The position numbers and the translations under genes were made by a program. Shown here one piece after another: positions 29,753-38,910 of a stretch of DNA of 64,000 nucleotides. Numbering within the stretch: position 1 is the first letter of the stretch; each line of letters begins with the position of its first letter. Under the pieces are notes generated by a model. The model saw nothing but the letters and a program-made list of their open reading frames with translations. It ran no database searches and had not been told where the DNA came from. Origin of the DNA: CAVPXC01 sp963709505 (GTDB lineage: Bacteria; Chloroflexota; Anaerolineae; JAAEKA01). The stretch covers positions 62,001-126,000 of the forward strand of contig CAVPXC010000026.1 in assembly GCA_963709505.1 (NCBI GenBank). Direction: 5' to 3'.

Positions 29753-30810
29753 TCGTCGGAATCGCGCTGAGATTGCTCTGGGTGGCCACGCATACCGGCG
29801 AGCAAACCTCCGAGGATTCCAACTGCAAAGGCCACCGAACGTAGCCATAAGCCCCAAGGGGAGACTAGCGCCACCGCGCGATCGCGTTTGGCGGCAAATC
29901 GGATGAACGACAGCGTTATCAGCATAAACGGGCTTGCCAGAGCCAGCCAGGCAGCCGATCGACGTACCAGCGCAAAGAATAATCCAAGCGGCACAAGCGG
30001 CGCAAGCAGGATTTCGAGCTTCAGGATCTGGGGCGTGTATGTATCCTTCAGGGCTTTGCCTGGGTGGCGTCGATAGACCAAAGTACGCCAGAAACCTCGT
30101 CCCAACTTGGTGCGAGCGTAGTCCAACCAGGAGTTGGCGTGTCGGTGATAGACCTGGGCCTCCGGCACGAAGTGCATGCGATGCCCTGATTCGCTCAATC
30201 GATACGAGAACTCGACATCTTCGTTGTTCGCTTTGTGGAAGCTTGGGTCGAAGCCACCCGCGGCCAGAAAGACATCCCGACGGAACGCTGCTGAATAGGT
30301 CGCTACCACATCGATCGCCGGTGTACGGATCATGCGCCGGTAGCGGTCATCAAACTCCAGCTGGGCAAAGCGGGCAGCCAACGTCGTTTGATCGGACAAA
30401 TAGGTGCCCATCAGTCCAGCCGGTCGCTCAGGGGCGTCAAATCCTTTCAGCAAAGCCTCGATCCATCCTGGGGTCGCACGGCAATCGGCATCAGTGAACA
30501 GGAGCAAAGGCGCCCTGGAGGCTTCCGCTCCTGCATTGCGTGCGGCTGCAGGTCCTGCGTGAGCCTGCCGTACCAGGCTCACGCAGGACTGAGGATGATC
30601 GGCTACCCAGACATTCACAACGCCAACCGTGTGATCGGTGGAGCCATCGTCTACAACAATGATCTCGTAGCATTCGGGCGCTACCGTCTGGTTCACTAAC
30701 GAATTCAAACAAGTCTCTATCACCTGTGCGCCGTTATATACCGGCACGATTATGGAACAAGCCCGGCACGTTTCCACCGAGGCGGCAAGCCGTCTACGGT
30801 CATCACTCAT
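29749..30810 (-). CDS. Family 2 glycosyltransferase
   Basis: A 353-aa GT-A enzyme with a C-terminal membrane region. Motifs: CSIIVPVYNGAQVIE, VVDDGSTDHT, AARNAGAEAS, the DxD-like FTDADCRATPGW and the acceptor-site NNEDVEFSYR. ATG 30810 overlaps the upstream stop by 4 nt, so it is preferred over the in-frame codon at 30834. It likely adds a sugar to a lipid-linked or matrix polysaccharide together with the coupled flippase-like protein. Confidence 0.87.
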   Translation of the reverse strand: MSDDRRRLAASVETCRACSIIVPVYNGAQVIETCLNSLVNQTVAPECYEIIVVDDGSTDHTVGVVNVWVADHPQSCVSLVRQAHAGPAAARNAGAEASRAPLLLFTDADCRATPGWIEALLKGFDAPERPAGLMGTYLSDQTTLAARFAQLEFDDRYRRMIRTPAIDVVATYSAAFRRDVFLAAGGFDPSFHKANNEDVEFSYRLSESGHRMHFVPEAQVYHRHANSWLDYARTKLGRGFWRTLVYRRHPGKALKDTYTPQILKLEILLAPLVPLGLFFALVRRSAAWLALASPFMLITLSFIRFAAKRDRAVALVSPWGLWLRSVAFAVGILGGLLAGMRGHPEQSQRDSDE

Positions 30811-31883
30811 GGATGCAGCGTCCTTAAATGCCAACTCTCCAGGCCAAGTGCTACGGCGCCTACCACCATCAGCAACACGGGCGCCGCCAGGTAAAGTAGA
30901 ATGCCGTAAGCAACTCCCTCAGCCGGGGGAACGCCGAATAAGCCCAATGACCAGCGACACAACACCTGAAAAACACCAACTTTGCCTGGTGTGGATGGTA
31001 CAGACACTCCAGCCTGCAACACCACGAGCAAGAAGAAGCTCTGCACCCAGGACGGCCGCAAACCCAGGGCCAGGAAAACGAGGTAATTCGTATAGACTGA
31101 CAGAATCAAGATGATCACCGAACTGATTGTTAGCCAGAACATCAAGCGCGGGGAGCGCAGGGCATCCAGGCCCCGAACGGCTCGCTCTCCACTGCCCAGC
31201 AGGGGCGTTCCCCATCGTTCTGGTAGCCTGCGAAGGAGCCACTCAGCCAGCGCCAGCAAGCGTTGGCGCTGCCACAGCACGACAAAGACGAGCGCTACTA
31301 CAAGCGTGGTCATGCCTATGATCGGAAAGCGCCGGGCAGCCAACTCCTGTGGCAAGACGATCAACGGCAGTAGTGCGATGAAGCAAACGGCCAAGAGAAC
31401 CATATCGAGCAGCTTCTCGGCGGCGATGGTGCCCATCACGAACGATTTACTGACCTTGCCAGCTTCTCCGACCAGATAGGCACGGGCCAAGTCGCCGCTA
31501 CGGGGTGCAGGCAGAGCAAGGTTGAGCGAAGCACCTGCCAGCCAGATGCGCGTCAACTGGCGTGTGCCTATCGCAGGCGGCGCCGGCGATAGCGCTTGAT
31601 GCGATCTTTGCGTGAGAAGAAGGCGCCAACGCACTGTCTTTGCCACGGCTGTGACCAGCACTACTAGCATTGCACCGAGGAGCCAGCCCAAATGTGTGGT
31701 GCGCAGTGTGGCTGCAATCTCGCCTTTGTCGATACCGCGCATTGCCAGTACCAGACTGCCCAGGCTAAGTGCAATGCCCAACCACATCCGGCCGCTGCGC
31801 CACAGGGGACGAACGGCACGCACCGGCTGCTGAGCGGAGTCACCGGGTGGTCGCAGACCGCTACGTCCAGCATCGCTGGTCAT
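30807..31883 (-). CDS. Flippase-like membrane protein (UPF0104/AglD2 type)
   Basis: A 358-aa integral membrane protein of the lysylphosphatidylglycerol synthase/UPF0104 superfamily. Landmarks are TVRWRLLL, the conserved SLNLALPAPRSGDLARAYLV and SVPSTPGKVGVFQ. The ATG at 31883 is preceded by an ideal GGAGGTGA ribosome binding site, favouring it over an in-frame ATG 18 nt upstream. First of three translationally coupled genes (flippase-like, GT2, lipoprotein hydrolase), consistent with export and modification of a glycan. Confidence 0.82.
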   Translation of the reverse strand: MTSDAGRSGLRPPGDSAQQPVRAVRPLWRSGRMWLGIALSLGSLVLAMRGIDKGEIAATLRTTHLGWLLGAMLVVLVTAVAKTVRWRLLLTQRSHQALSPAPPAIGTRQLTRIWLAGASLNLALPAPRSGDLARAYLVGEAGKVSKSFVMGTIAAEKLLDMVLLAVCFIALLPLIVLPQELAARRFPIIGMTTLVVALVFVVLWQRQRLLALAEWLLRRLPERWGTPLLGSGERAVRGLDALRSPRLMFWLTISSVIILILSVYTNYLVFLALGLRPSWVQSFFLLVVLQAGVSVPSTPGKVGVFQVLCRWSLGLFGVPPAEGVAYGILLYLAAPVLLMVVGAVALGLESWHLRTLHP

Positions 31884-32109
31884 CCGGTCACCTCCGCACA
31901 TGATTTTCTGCTGACTCTTGGCTTCTCGGGGAAAACCACAGGCTTCTGTCGGTCAATCATCAAGACTCGCGAAGCCGGCTGTTGGCGAAGTTACCCGCCG
32001 CGGCAGGCTGAGTGGGTTTGGCGGGCTATTCCTTGCCTTCTTGAACCCGAGATATGCGGGAGGTGATATGCGATTCTCGGATCACATCTCACGTGTCAGG
32101 CTCTGTGAA

Positions 32110-32857
32110 CTACTTAACCAGCTGACCAACCACAATCACGCGATGCGTGTTCGTATAATAGGGCCAGCAAGTCACGAGGGTTACTCGTGCATCGCTGGTG
32201 GGTTCGATATATCGAGCGTTAGCCAGACGTTGCTCTTCGCTGGCACCTACCTCCAAGAGCGGCTTCGTGACCTCTTTGACGACATAGGTGAAGCGTCTGC
32301 CCTGCTTATCATAGAGATAGATGAAGTCGCCGACCGCAAGCTTTCCGGCGCTGATGGCCCGGAAGACCTCGCCTTTCGTGTTGTGGTGGCCCGAAAGCAC
32401 CACATTGCCTTGTTCGCCTGGCTTGGCACTGTTGATGTGCCGGCCGGCGGCATTGTCGGCGGTCTCCCATTCGGTAAAGCGCTGATTGCCGCGCTCGACA
32501 ACCTTCCAGCCCACATCGGCGATCGATGTATCCAGGCTAACCTTGGGAATGACGATCCGGTTGGGCCGGCCAGTTGCTGGAGGCCCTTCTGCCGGCGCCG
32601 TGGGAGACGTCTCTTGCGTCGTACTTCGTGGCGTCTCAATAGATGGCAACGAGGTCGGCTCAGGCAACACAGTTCCTGGGGCCGGCAGCTCGACCGGTGG
32701 CGCAACCACTGTTGCCGAAGCCTCAGGCGGCATGGTTGGCTGGCGTGTCGCACAGCCGGTCAGCACCACCGCGGAAAACAATGGCTAAGGTCAACGCGGT
32801 TAGTACGCGTACTCGCTTCTTCGACCGGCTCATTTGGTCAAGATTGTCTTGTTTCAC
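32110..32857 (-). CDS. Class D/E-type sortase, frameshifted near the N-terminus
   Basis: Transpeptidase that anchors or cross-links surface proteins. The catalytic triad is visible: His in GNVVLSGHHNTKG, Cys in VTLVTCWPYYT and Arg in NTHRVIVVG. A Pro/Thr-rich linker separates the membrane signal from the catalytic domain. The signal is split by a shift near 32,780: it begins at GTG 32857 (RBS GAGG five bases away) with SRSKKRVRVLTALTLAIVF and continues in the other frame as SAVVLTGCA. No LPXTG-type substrate is obvious in the window; the pilin or display partners may lie elsewhere. Confidence 0.85.
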
Positions 32858-33038
32858 AAGTACCTCACCCTCCAGAATACGGACTGCAAGAACCCGGTAT
32901 GGTCTCAACACGACCGTTGACAAGTCATGGGCCACTGCCAATCGAGGTTGCAGGTTGTCCAATCGGGCTGCCAAGTAGATGATTGTAGCCCAAGGCAAGA
33001 GAATTGGCAAGAACGATCTGTTTGGTGACGCCCTCTAT

Positions 33039-34767
33039 TTACGCATTGTTCCCCACCGATGCTCCAGGCTGGCGCTGCCACGGCATGAAATCCTCCATGT
33101 TCGAGCCTCCAACGAACTCACGCAAGATCGAGTTTTGCGGCACCAGCTCGATCGGACAAGGTTTGAACCAGCGTAGCAGGCTCAGCAGGCGATCGACTTC
33201 CACCCGCTCTGGCGTGCCCGGGTCGACCCACAAGAGCAAGGGCTCGGCGAGAGGGCGCAACACGGCCAGTTCGTAGATCAACGCCGAGTTGAACATCACG
33301 TCGGCGTTCTCCTGATAAGGAAAAATCCAACGCCATTCGCCGCGTTCAATACTGGGCCAACGGGCCAGGGTCTGGGCAGCAGAGTATCCTCGGCGCGCCG
33401 CATCGCGCACGATGCGGCGGATCATACGCGTGTCGGTAGTTGAGACGCGGTTGTGGCGGTCGAGGTTGAGTTGGGTTAGAGCCGACACGTAGATGCGAAA
33501 GATGCGCTCGGCCGGCACTTCTTGCACCAACCTCGGGTTCAGGCCATGGATGCCTTCCACCAGAATGACATGGTTGGGTGTGATGCGCAAGGTCTGGCCA
33601 GGGTTTTGCCTGCCGGTGTAAAAATTGAAGCGAGGCAACGTCACAGGTATTCCGGCCATAAGGCCATTTAGTTGATCGTTGAACTGCTCGACGTCGATGG
33701 CCTCCAGCGACTCGAAATCGGGATTGCCCTCCTCGTCATGCGGCGTGTGTTCCCGATCCACGAACCAGTTGTCGAGTCTCCAATGCCACAGGCTGAATGC
33801 CGTTAGCCAGCAGTTGCACCGACAACCGGCGAGCAAAAGTTGTCTTGCCGGATGACGACGGGCCGGAAATCAACACCATACCGACTTGATCACGGCGGGC
33901 GGCGATGACATTGGCAATCGCCGCGATGCGTTGTTCGTGCAGCGCCTCGGCCACTAACACCACCTCGCGGATGCGCCCATCCTCAACTGCCCGATTGAGC
34001 GCAGGCAAGTGGTGCACGTCCAGCAGCTCCAGCCACTGGCGGTACTCCTGGAAGACCTGAGACAACGGTCCTACGGCCCTGAAGGGCTGCAGAACCGTCG
34101 GCGCCTGGCGGCGCGGGAAGTGGATGACGAAGCCAGGCGGATGATACACCAGGTCGAACCAGCGTAGGTATCCAGTGCGTGGTAACATATAGCCGTGAAA
34201 ATGGTTACGGTGCTGGCTAAGCTGATAAATGCCAACTTCCTGCTTCGTGCTCTGTGCCAAAAGGCTGGCCTTTTCTTCGTCGCCTCGGTCACGAAACTCG
34301 GCAATCGCCTGCTCGATCGGCACTTCCTGGCGTTGAATGGGCAGATTTGCCGCAACCATCTCCTTCATGCGGCGTTCTATCGTCTCCACTTCCTCCTCGA
34401 TGAAGGGCGGACGTCCTTCCAGGTGACAGAAAAACCCACCAAAAGTCATGGAGTAGTCTACATGCACACGCGCGCCCGTGAACAGCTCGCTGACCGCCGC
34501 AACCATCAAGAAGGTCAAAGAACGACGATAGATGCGCATGCCGTCGGTCTGGCTCATGTCGATCCAGCGCACATCGAGGTCGCACAGGACCGGCATGGAC
34601 AACTCCTGCAATTCCCCTTCGACCAAAGCGGCGACGATAGGCAGATCGGGAAGAGGGTTGGCGACGCAGGCAAACTCCTCCAAGGTCGTGCCCGGATCGC
34701 CTTCGAAGATGCGGCCATCAGCCAGGTGCACTTCCACGGTGTCGGCGCGGCCCAGTCTCCCGTACAC
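33039..34767 (-). CDS. TGS-domain uridine/nucleoside kinase, frameshifted
   Basis: About 575 aa after repair of a shift near 33,770. The N-terminal TGS domain (VEVHLADGRIFEGDPGTTL) is followed by a ThrRS second-domain-like region (VHVDYSMTFGGFFCHLEGRP). The C-terminal phosphoribulokinase/uridine kinase domain has Walker A ISGPSSSGKTT, the DNWFVDRE motif and the LVEGIHGLNPRL segment. This fusion is known in several phyla and is thought to phosphorylate uridine or a related nucleoside. GTG 34767 is used as start but has no clear ribosome binding site, so the N-terminus may extend a little or be affected by another indel. Confidence 0.82.
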
Positions 34768-34876
34768 GGGCCATGCGTTCGGTTGGACGAGCTTCGTCAG
34801 AGAGCAAACCGGGAGGTAGAACAGCCGGGACCTTGACTAATCGAGATGGCATGATGGTTTTAGGCACTTAGCCCGT

Positions 34877-35161
34877 TCACTTCAAGCTTTCGATGAAGTC
34901 GTCGATGGGAACCGCTGGCAGCGTGAGGATGCGGACGCTGCCGCGCGAGGACAGCTCGATGGATACGCGCGCGATTGTGGCGTTGTCGGGCGCCTCGACA
35001 ATGTTGACGAAATCGTATGGCCCCAGCGTGGCATATTGTTCCTTGACTTCAGCGCCCAAGGCTTTGAGCTCTTCGTTGACCCTCTTGAGCCGCTCGGGCT
35101 TGTATTTCAAGGTTTCCGCGCCTTCGTCGGTGAGGGTGCTCAGCAGGATATAGGTAGGCAT
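34877..35161 (-). CDS. GYD-domain protein
   Basis: A 94-aa ferredoxin-fold protein of the GYD family (PTYILLSTLTDEGAETLK ... LGPYDFVNIVEAPD). The start at 35161 has AAGGAG seven bases upstream; the longer open frame to 35341 simply translates the heptamer array. Function unknown; the fold suggests a small oligomeric ligand-binding or monooxygenase-like protein. Confidence 0.85.
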   Translation of the reverse strand: MPTYILLSTLTDEGAETLKYKPERLKRVNEELKALGAEVKEQYATLGPYDFVNIVEAPDNATIARVSIELSSRGSVRILTLPAVPIDDFIESLK

Positions 35162-35212
35162 CACGGCACTCCTTCTAGAATGGCGAGGTTGATCGTTTGC
35201 TTTCGTAAGTGT

Positions 35213-35343
35213 GCGGGTGGACAGGTGGCAGGTCGCAAGTTGCAGGTGGCAGGTTGCAGGTCGCAAGTTGCAGGTCGCAAGTTGCAGGTCGCAGAGAGCT
35301 AGCCACTTGCTGCCTACAACTTGCCACCTGCCACCTGCCACCT
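35213..35343. repeat. Heptamer array (GGTGGCA / GGTCGCA) with foldback
   Basis: Successive GGTGGCA, GGTCGCA and AGTTGCA units are followed, after a short spacer, by the complementary TGCCACC series, giving a long hairpin. It lies just upstream of the GYD gene. Confidence 0.85.
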
Positions 35344-35405
35344 CTGCCAGATTTTAGCACGCCTTGGACAGCGGGTCAACCGGCGCAGGGCCTGACGAGG
35401 AACCA

Positions 35406-36122
35406 CTATAGTGCTGCTGATCCCCGGTAGTCCACGAACCGATACCCTACGCCACGTTCGTTGAAGATATAGCGCGGCTTTGAGGGATCTAGCTCGATCT
35501 TCTGCCTGAGATAGGTCACATACAAACGCAAGAGCTGGTTGTCGTCGACATATTCCGGTCCCCAGACCTTTGACAACAACTGCTCGTGGGTCAGCACCCG
35601 GCCGGGGTTCTGCACGAAATAATGCAGCAGGCGGTACTCGGTGGGCCGCAGCTTGACTGGCTCGCCATTGACCAGCACCTCACGGCGATCGAAGTCCACA
35701 TTTAGTCGCGCATCAATCTGGATACGGGTGTTTCGATCGGCCGGCGAGCTCAATTCGACCCGCCGCAGCACCGCGTTGATACGACTGACTAGCTCGCGCG
35801 CGCTGAAGGGCTTGGTGACGTAGTCGTCCGCGCCCAGGTCGAGACCTTTGATGCGATCTTCTTCATCAGCGCGCACAGTCAACATGATCACCGGCACAGC
35901 CGACGTGCGGCGTAGCTCGCGCAGCGTTTCGAATCCGTCCAGCTTTGGCATTTCGACGTCAAGCACCACCAGGTCGGGCATCTCGTCCCGCACCTTGCGG
36001 ATGGCCTCCAACCCGTCGCTGGCTTCGCTGACCTGAAACTGCTCTAGCTCCAGGTTCATACGCACAAAGCGCCGCATACGTGGCTCATCGTCGACGATTA
36101 GAATGTGTTTGGGGATGGTCAT
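35406..36122 (-). CDS. OmpR/PhoB-family response regulator
   Basis: A 238-aa DNA-binding regulator. The receiver domain has the acidic pair in VDDEP, the phospho-acceptor Asp in LVVLDVEMP, the Thr/Ser switch in VIMLTVRAD and the Lys in VTKPFSARE. The C-terminal winged helix ends in YIFNERGVGYRFV. It partners the histidine kinase upstream at 36250; a heptamer array of 127 bases separates the two genes and ends exactly at this ATG. Confidence 0.94.
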   Translation of the reverse strand: MTIPKHILIVDDEPRMRRFVRMNLELEQFQVSEASDGLEAIRKVRDEMPDLVVLDVEMPKLDGFETLRELRRTSAVPVIMLTVRADEEDRIKGLDLGADDYVTKPFSARELVSRINAVLRRVELSSPADRNTRIQIDARLNVDFDRREVLVNGEPVKLRPTEYRLLHYFVQNPGRVLTHEQLLSKVWGPEYVDDNQLLRLYVTYLRQKIELDPSKPRYIFNERGVGYRFVDYRGSAAL

Positions 36123-36249
36123 CGGAGTGTCAGAGTGTCAGGGTGTCAGGTGTCAGGGTGTCAGGGTGTCAGGTGCCAGAGTGTCAGGTGCCAGGTGCGC
36201 ACTTCCCGACACTTGACACCTGACACTCTGACACTCTGACACTCTGACA
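36123..36249. repeat. Heptamer array (TGACACT type) between kinase and regulator
   Basis: Plus-strand units AGTGTCAG and GGTGTCAG are followed after a spacer by TGACACC and TGACACT units, giving a strong foldback. Read on the minus strand, CTGACACTCTGACACTCCG runs directly into the regulator's ATG at 36122. Confidence 0.85.
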
Positions 36250-37812
36250 CTATTCTGCGCCCGCAACATGCGGCAACGTGAAAAAGAATGTCGATCCTTT
36301 GCCTGGCTCGCTGCGTACCCAGATGGTTCCGTCGTGCGCGTCGACGATGGTCTTGCTTAGGTAAAGGCCCAGGCCAGTGCCCTTGGCGCGACGGCGCAAG
36401 CCGGAGTCGACCCGGTAGAAGCTCTCAAATAGGCGGCTCTGGTCATCGTACGGGATACCAATACCCTGGTCAGCCACATAAACGGTGACGCCTTGGGTAT
36501 CGTGCCAGGCGCCGATGCGGATTGCGCCGCCATCAGGCGCGTATTTGATTGCGTTGCTCACCAGATTATCCAGCACCTGGCGGATGCGCGCCTCATCGGC
36601 TACCACTGTAGGCAGATCAGTTGGGAAGTCAAGTTCGAAGTCGTGCGCTTCAGTCTGCAGACGAAAGCCTTCCACCACACGCTGGACCAATCGTTCCAGG
36701 TTGACGTCGCCTAGCTCCAGTTTGAAGACACCGGCCTGGATCCGGCTGGCGTCGAGCAGGTTGTCGATCAGGTTATTGAGACGATCGGCTTCCTCTTCGA
36801 TCACGCTCAGCCCTTCACGCATGGTTTCAGGGTCCCAATCGGCATCGGGCCGCCGCAGGGTGCCCGCATACCCTTTGATTAGGGCCACCGGGGTCTTTAG
36901 CTCATGCGAAATGACGCTGACAAAAGTGGACTTCATCTGCTCCGCCTCGCGGAAGCGGGTGATGTCCACCACGCTAACGATGATATTGAGCAACCGTCCA
37001 CTGTTGTCGTAGAGCGGCGTATAAGTTACTCCCAAGGTCAGTCGGGAGCCGCCCGGGCGAACCAGGTCGCCCTCGACGTAAAGGGGCAGGCTCCCCGGCA
37101 AGTCGGCCTGCGCGCTTTCGGGCGCGCACACGTTTTCTCCTTGGGCTTGCTCCAGCGGCAACACCTTCCAGCAGGGCTCACCCGTCGCTTCTTCGGCCGG
37201 CCAACCGGTCAGGATCGATAGAGCGCGATTCATTACCTCGACGCGTCGGTCAGGGCTGAGGATCATCACCCCGTTGGCGCTGTTCTCGATGATCGCGTCC
37301 AGCCGCCTTTTCTCCGCCATAGCTTGCTCATAGAGGCGGGCATTGCGCACGGCAATCGCGGCCTGGTCGGCGAAGCTCTGCAGGACCTGGCGCTCGTTGC
37401 TGCCGAAGGCGGCGCCGCCGCTGCGAAAGACGTAGATCGCGCCCATCGGCTGGTCCTCGATGCGCAGAGGCAGCTGTACCACCTGGCGAAGCTGCACGCC
37501 CACCGCTGCCGAGATTAAGGGTAGTGACAGTTCGGGTAATGCCCATCCGCCCTCGGTGCGCGATGCGACAGAGGACATGTTTATCAGGGCCGTGGCAAGC
37601 TGAGTGGCTCTGGCAGCGGATAGGCCATACAACGCTTGTGGCACCAACCGGCCGTCGGCTTGACGCAGAAGGATCAGCCCTATCTCTCCACCCACCATCT
37701 CGGCGGCGCTGTTCAGAATCAGCCGCAGCAGCGACGGCAGATCCAGTCGCGAGGTCATGGCACGGCTGATTCGAAGCAGATACTCGCGTTGGCGTAATTG
37801 CAGGGCTTGCAT
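36250..37812 (-). CDS. GAF-PAS sensor histidine kinase
   Basis: A 520-aa soluble kinase. A GAF domain (about residues 15-165) and a PAS domain (about 170-290) precede the HisKA domain with H-box SVISHELKTPVALIKGY (about residue 305). The HATPase domain has the N-box DNLVSNAIKYAP, GIGIPYDD and GTGLGLYLSK. No membrane segment is present, so it senses a cytoplasmic cue. Its promoter places the -10 box only 6 nt from the ATG. It phosphorylates, presumably, the OmpR-type regulator encoded next. Confidence 0.93.
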   Translation of the reverse strand: MQALQLRQREYLLRISRAMTSRLDLPSLLRLILNSAAEMVGGEIGLILLRQADGRLVPQALYGLSAARATQLATALINMSSVASRTEGGWALPELSLPLISAAVGVQLRQVVQLPLRIEDQPMGAIYVFRSGGAAFGSNERQVLQSFADQAAIAVRNARLYEQAMAEKRRLDAIIENSANGVMILSPDRRVEVMNRALSILTGWPAEEATGEPCWKVLPLEQAQGENVCAPESAQADLPGSLPLYVEGDLVRPGGSRLTLGVTYTPLYDNSGRLLNIIVSVVDITRFREAEQMKSTFVSVISHELKTPVALIKGYAGTLRRPDADWDPETMREGLSVIEEEADRLNNLIDNLLDASRIQAGVFKLELGDVNLERLVQRVVEGFRLQTEAHDFELDFPTDLPTVVADEARIRQVLDNLVSNAIKYAPDGGAIRIGAWHDTQGVTVYVADQGIGIPYDDQSRLFESFYRVDSGLRRRAKGTGLGLYLSKTIVDAHDGTIWVRSEPGKGSTFFFTLPHVAGAE

Positions 37813-37818
37813 GCAAGT

Positions 37819-37847
37819 ATCTTAGCAAATTGGCCGCGAAATGTCAA
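37819..37847 (-). promoter_or_regulatory. Consensus promoter, leaderless histidine kinase transcript
   Basis: On the minus strand: TTGACA, 17-bp spacer, TAAGAT, then only 6 bases to ATG 37812. The -35 box is perfect. The transcription start is expected at or within a base or two of the ATG. Confidence 0.7.
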
Positions 37848-37924
37848 TGCAGCATGGAACCTTTTCTTGGAACCTCTCGTCTTTGAGGTGTCTTGCGTTG
37901 TATTTCCTTCCCCCTCCTTCCCCC

Positions 37925-37966
37925 TGTGCGCTCCGGTTGGGCTGACCGGAGCGCACAACCCTTTTT
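37925..37966 (+). terminator. Hairpin followed by T-run, upstream gene unknown
   Basis: A 13-bp perfect stem (TGTGCGCTCCGGT, loop TGGGCTG) followed by ACCCTTTTT on the plus strand. No plus-strand gene precedes it, so it may end a short untranslated RNA starting near 37850 or attenuate the HEAT gene at 38248. The rest of this 435-base gap shows only a TATAAT at 38179-38184. Confidence 0.55.
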
Positions 37967-38247
37967 CTGACCCAAAGATCGTTGTTCATAGCTGCCCGGG
38001 CCGAGCTATTTTCGGTTTAGTTTTTCATGCCGCGGACGGCGCTACGGCCGACGGAAATGTAGCGCAAATCCACTCCGGGACTATAGTCACCTGATTTGCG
38101 CCGCGGCCTGCGCAAATTGCCAATCTGCGCACCATTTTCAAGTTAGGATCACTATTTCTCTCAAGAACCCGCTTGCGCTATAATGCGGCGTGCCGTCAAA
38201 GTGCTTGGCACGGCGCAATCTATGGAAAGCAAAGTAGACCCACCCCC

Positions 38248-38910
38248 ATGCGCGTTTGCCGCTGTCGCATTCTTATCTATCTTTTCGTCACCCTATTCTT
38301 TCTCGTGCAACCTGCGCTAATTCTGGCCCAGAATGGCTCGCGCCAAGATCAGGTCGCTCGCTTGCTTGACACCCTGGCGAATGGCGACCTGTTGGCTCAA
38401 GAACAGGCGGCCCAACAGTTGGCAGAATTGGCTCCGCCACAAGCCATTCCTCAGTTGGTGGAGATCCTACAAGGCTCCGACACCCCTCGCCTCGCTGCTA
38501 CGGTGCTCGGCGCCATCGGCACCCCCTCGGCGATGAAGGCCCTGGTCAACGCACTAAACGACGAAGAACTGACGCTGCGACGGAATGCTGCACAGATTGG
38601 GCTGCTGAACGCAGGCGACAAAGCTATTCCGGCTTTGGGCATCGGCCTGCAAAGCAATAGGCCCGTGCTGCGTCGCAACGCCGCTGCGTTGATGGGGTAC
38701 ATTGACCCGCAGCGCGCACTCACTTTCCTACTGCGCGCCGCCCGTAGAGACACCGACCCACGCGTGCGAATCGAGGCGATATGGGCATTGAGCCAAACCG
38801 GCGACATTGACCTGATGCCGGTGTTCAAGGCAATCGCCGTCAACGATCCCGACCCGGACGTTCGCTTGACGGCCGAGTTGGCCGAGGGACAACTGGACGG
38901 CGGCGGTTAG
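38248..38910 (+). CDS. Secreted HEAT-repeat protein
   Basis: About 220 aa: a signal peptide (ILIYLFVTLFFLVQPALILA) followed by HEAT/PBS-lyase-type repeats over the rest (LAATVLGAIGTPSAMKALVNAL, VLRRNAAALMGYIDPQRALT, VRIEAIWALSQTGD). ATG 38248 is chosen because the longer open frame adds a non-signal-like extension. It probably binds another protein in the envelope; no catalytic motif is present. Its end overlaps by 4 nt the end of the convergent oxoamine synthase. Confidence 0.78.
   Translation: MRVCRCRILIYLFVTLFFLVQPALILAQNGSRQDQVARLLDTLANGDLLAQEQAAQQLAELAPPQAIPQLVEILQGSDTPRLAATVLGAIGTPSAMKALVNALNDEELTLRRNAAQIGLLNAGDKAIPALGIGLQSNRPVLRRNAAALMGYIDPQRALTFLLRAARRDTDPRVRIEAIWALSQTGDIDLMPVFKAIAVNDPDPDVRLTAELAEGQLDGGG

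Noticed and set aside
31918..32982. 354-aa plus-strand open frame
   Set aside because: Antisense to the sortase, whose His, Cys and Arg motifs are intact; no recognisable domain on the plus strand.
35162..35341. N-terminal extension of the GYD protein
   Set aside because: The extension merely translates the heptamer array (repeated ATC/LQLATC peptides); AAGGAG before ATG 35161 fixes the start.
36123..36249. Regular repeats considered as a CRISPR array
   Set aside because: Units are 7 nt and degenerate with no unique spacers of 30-40 nt, and no cas gene is present.
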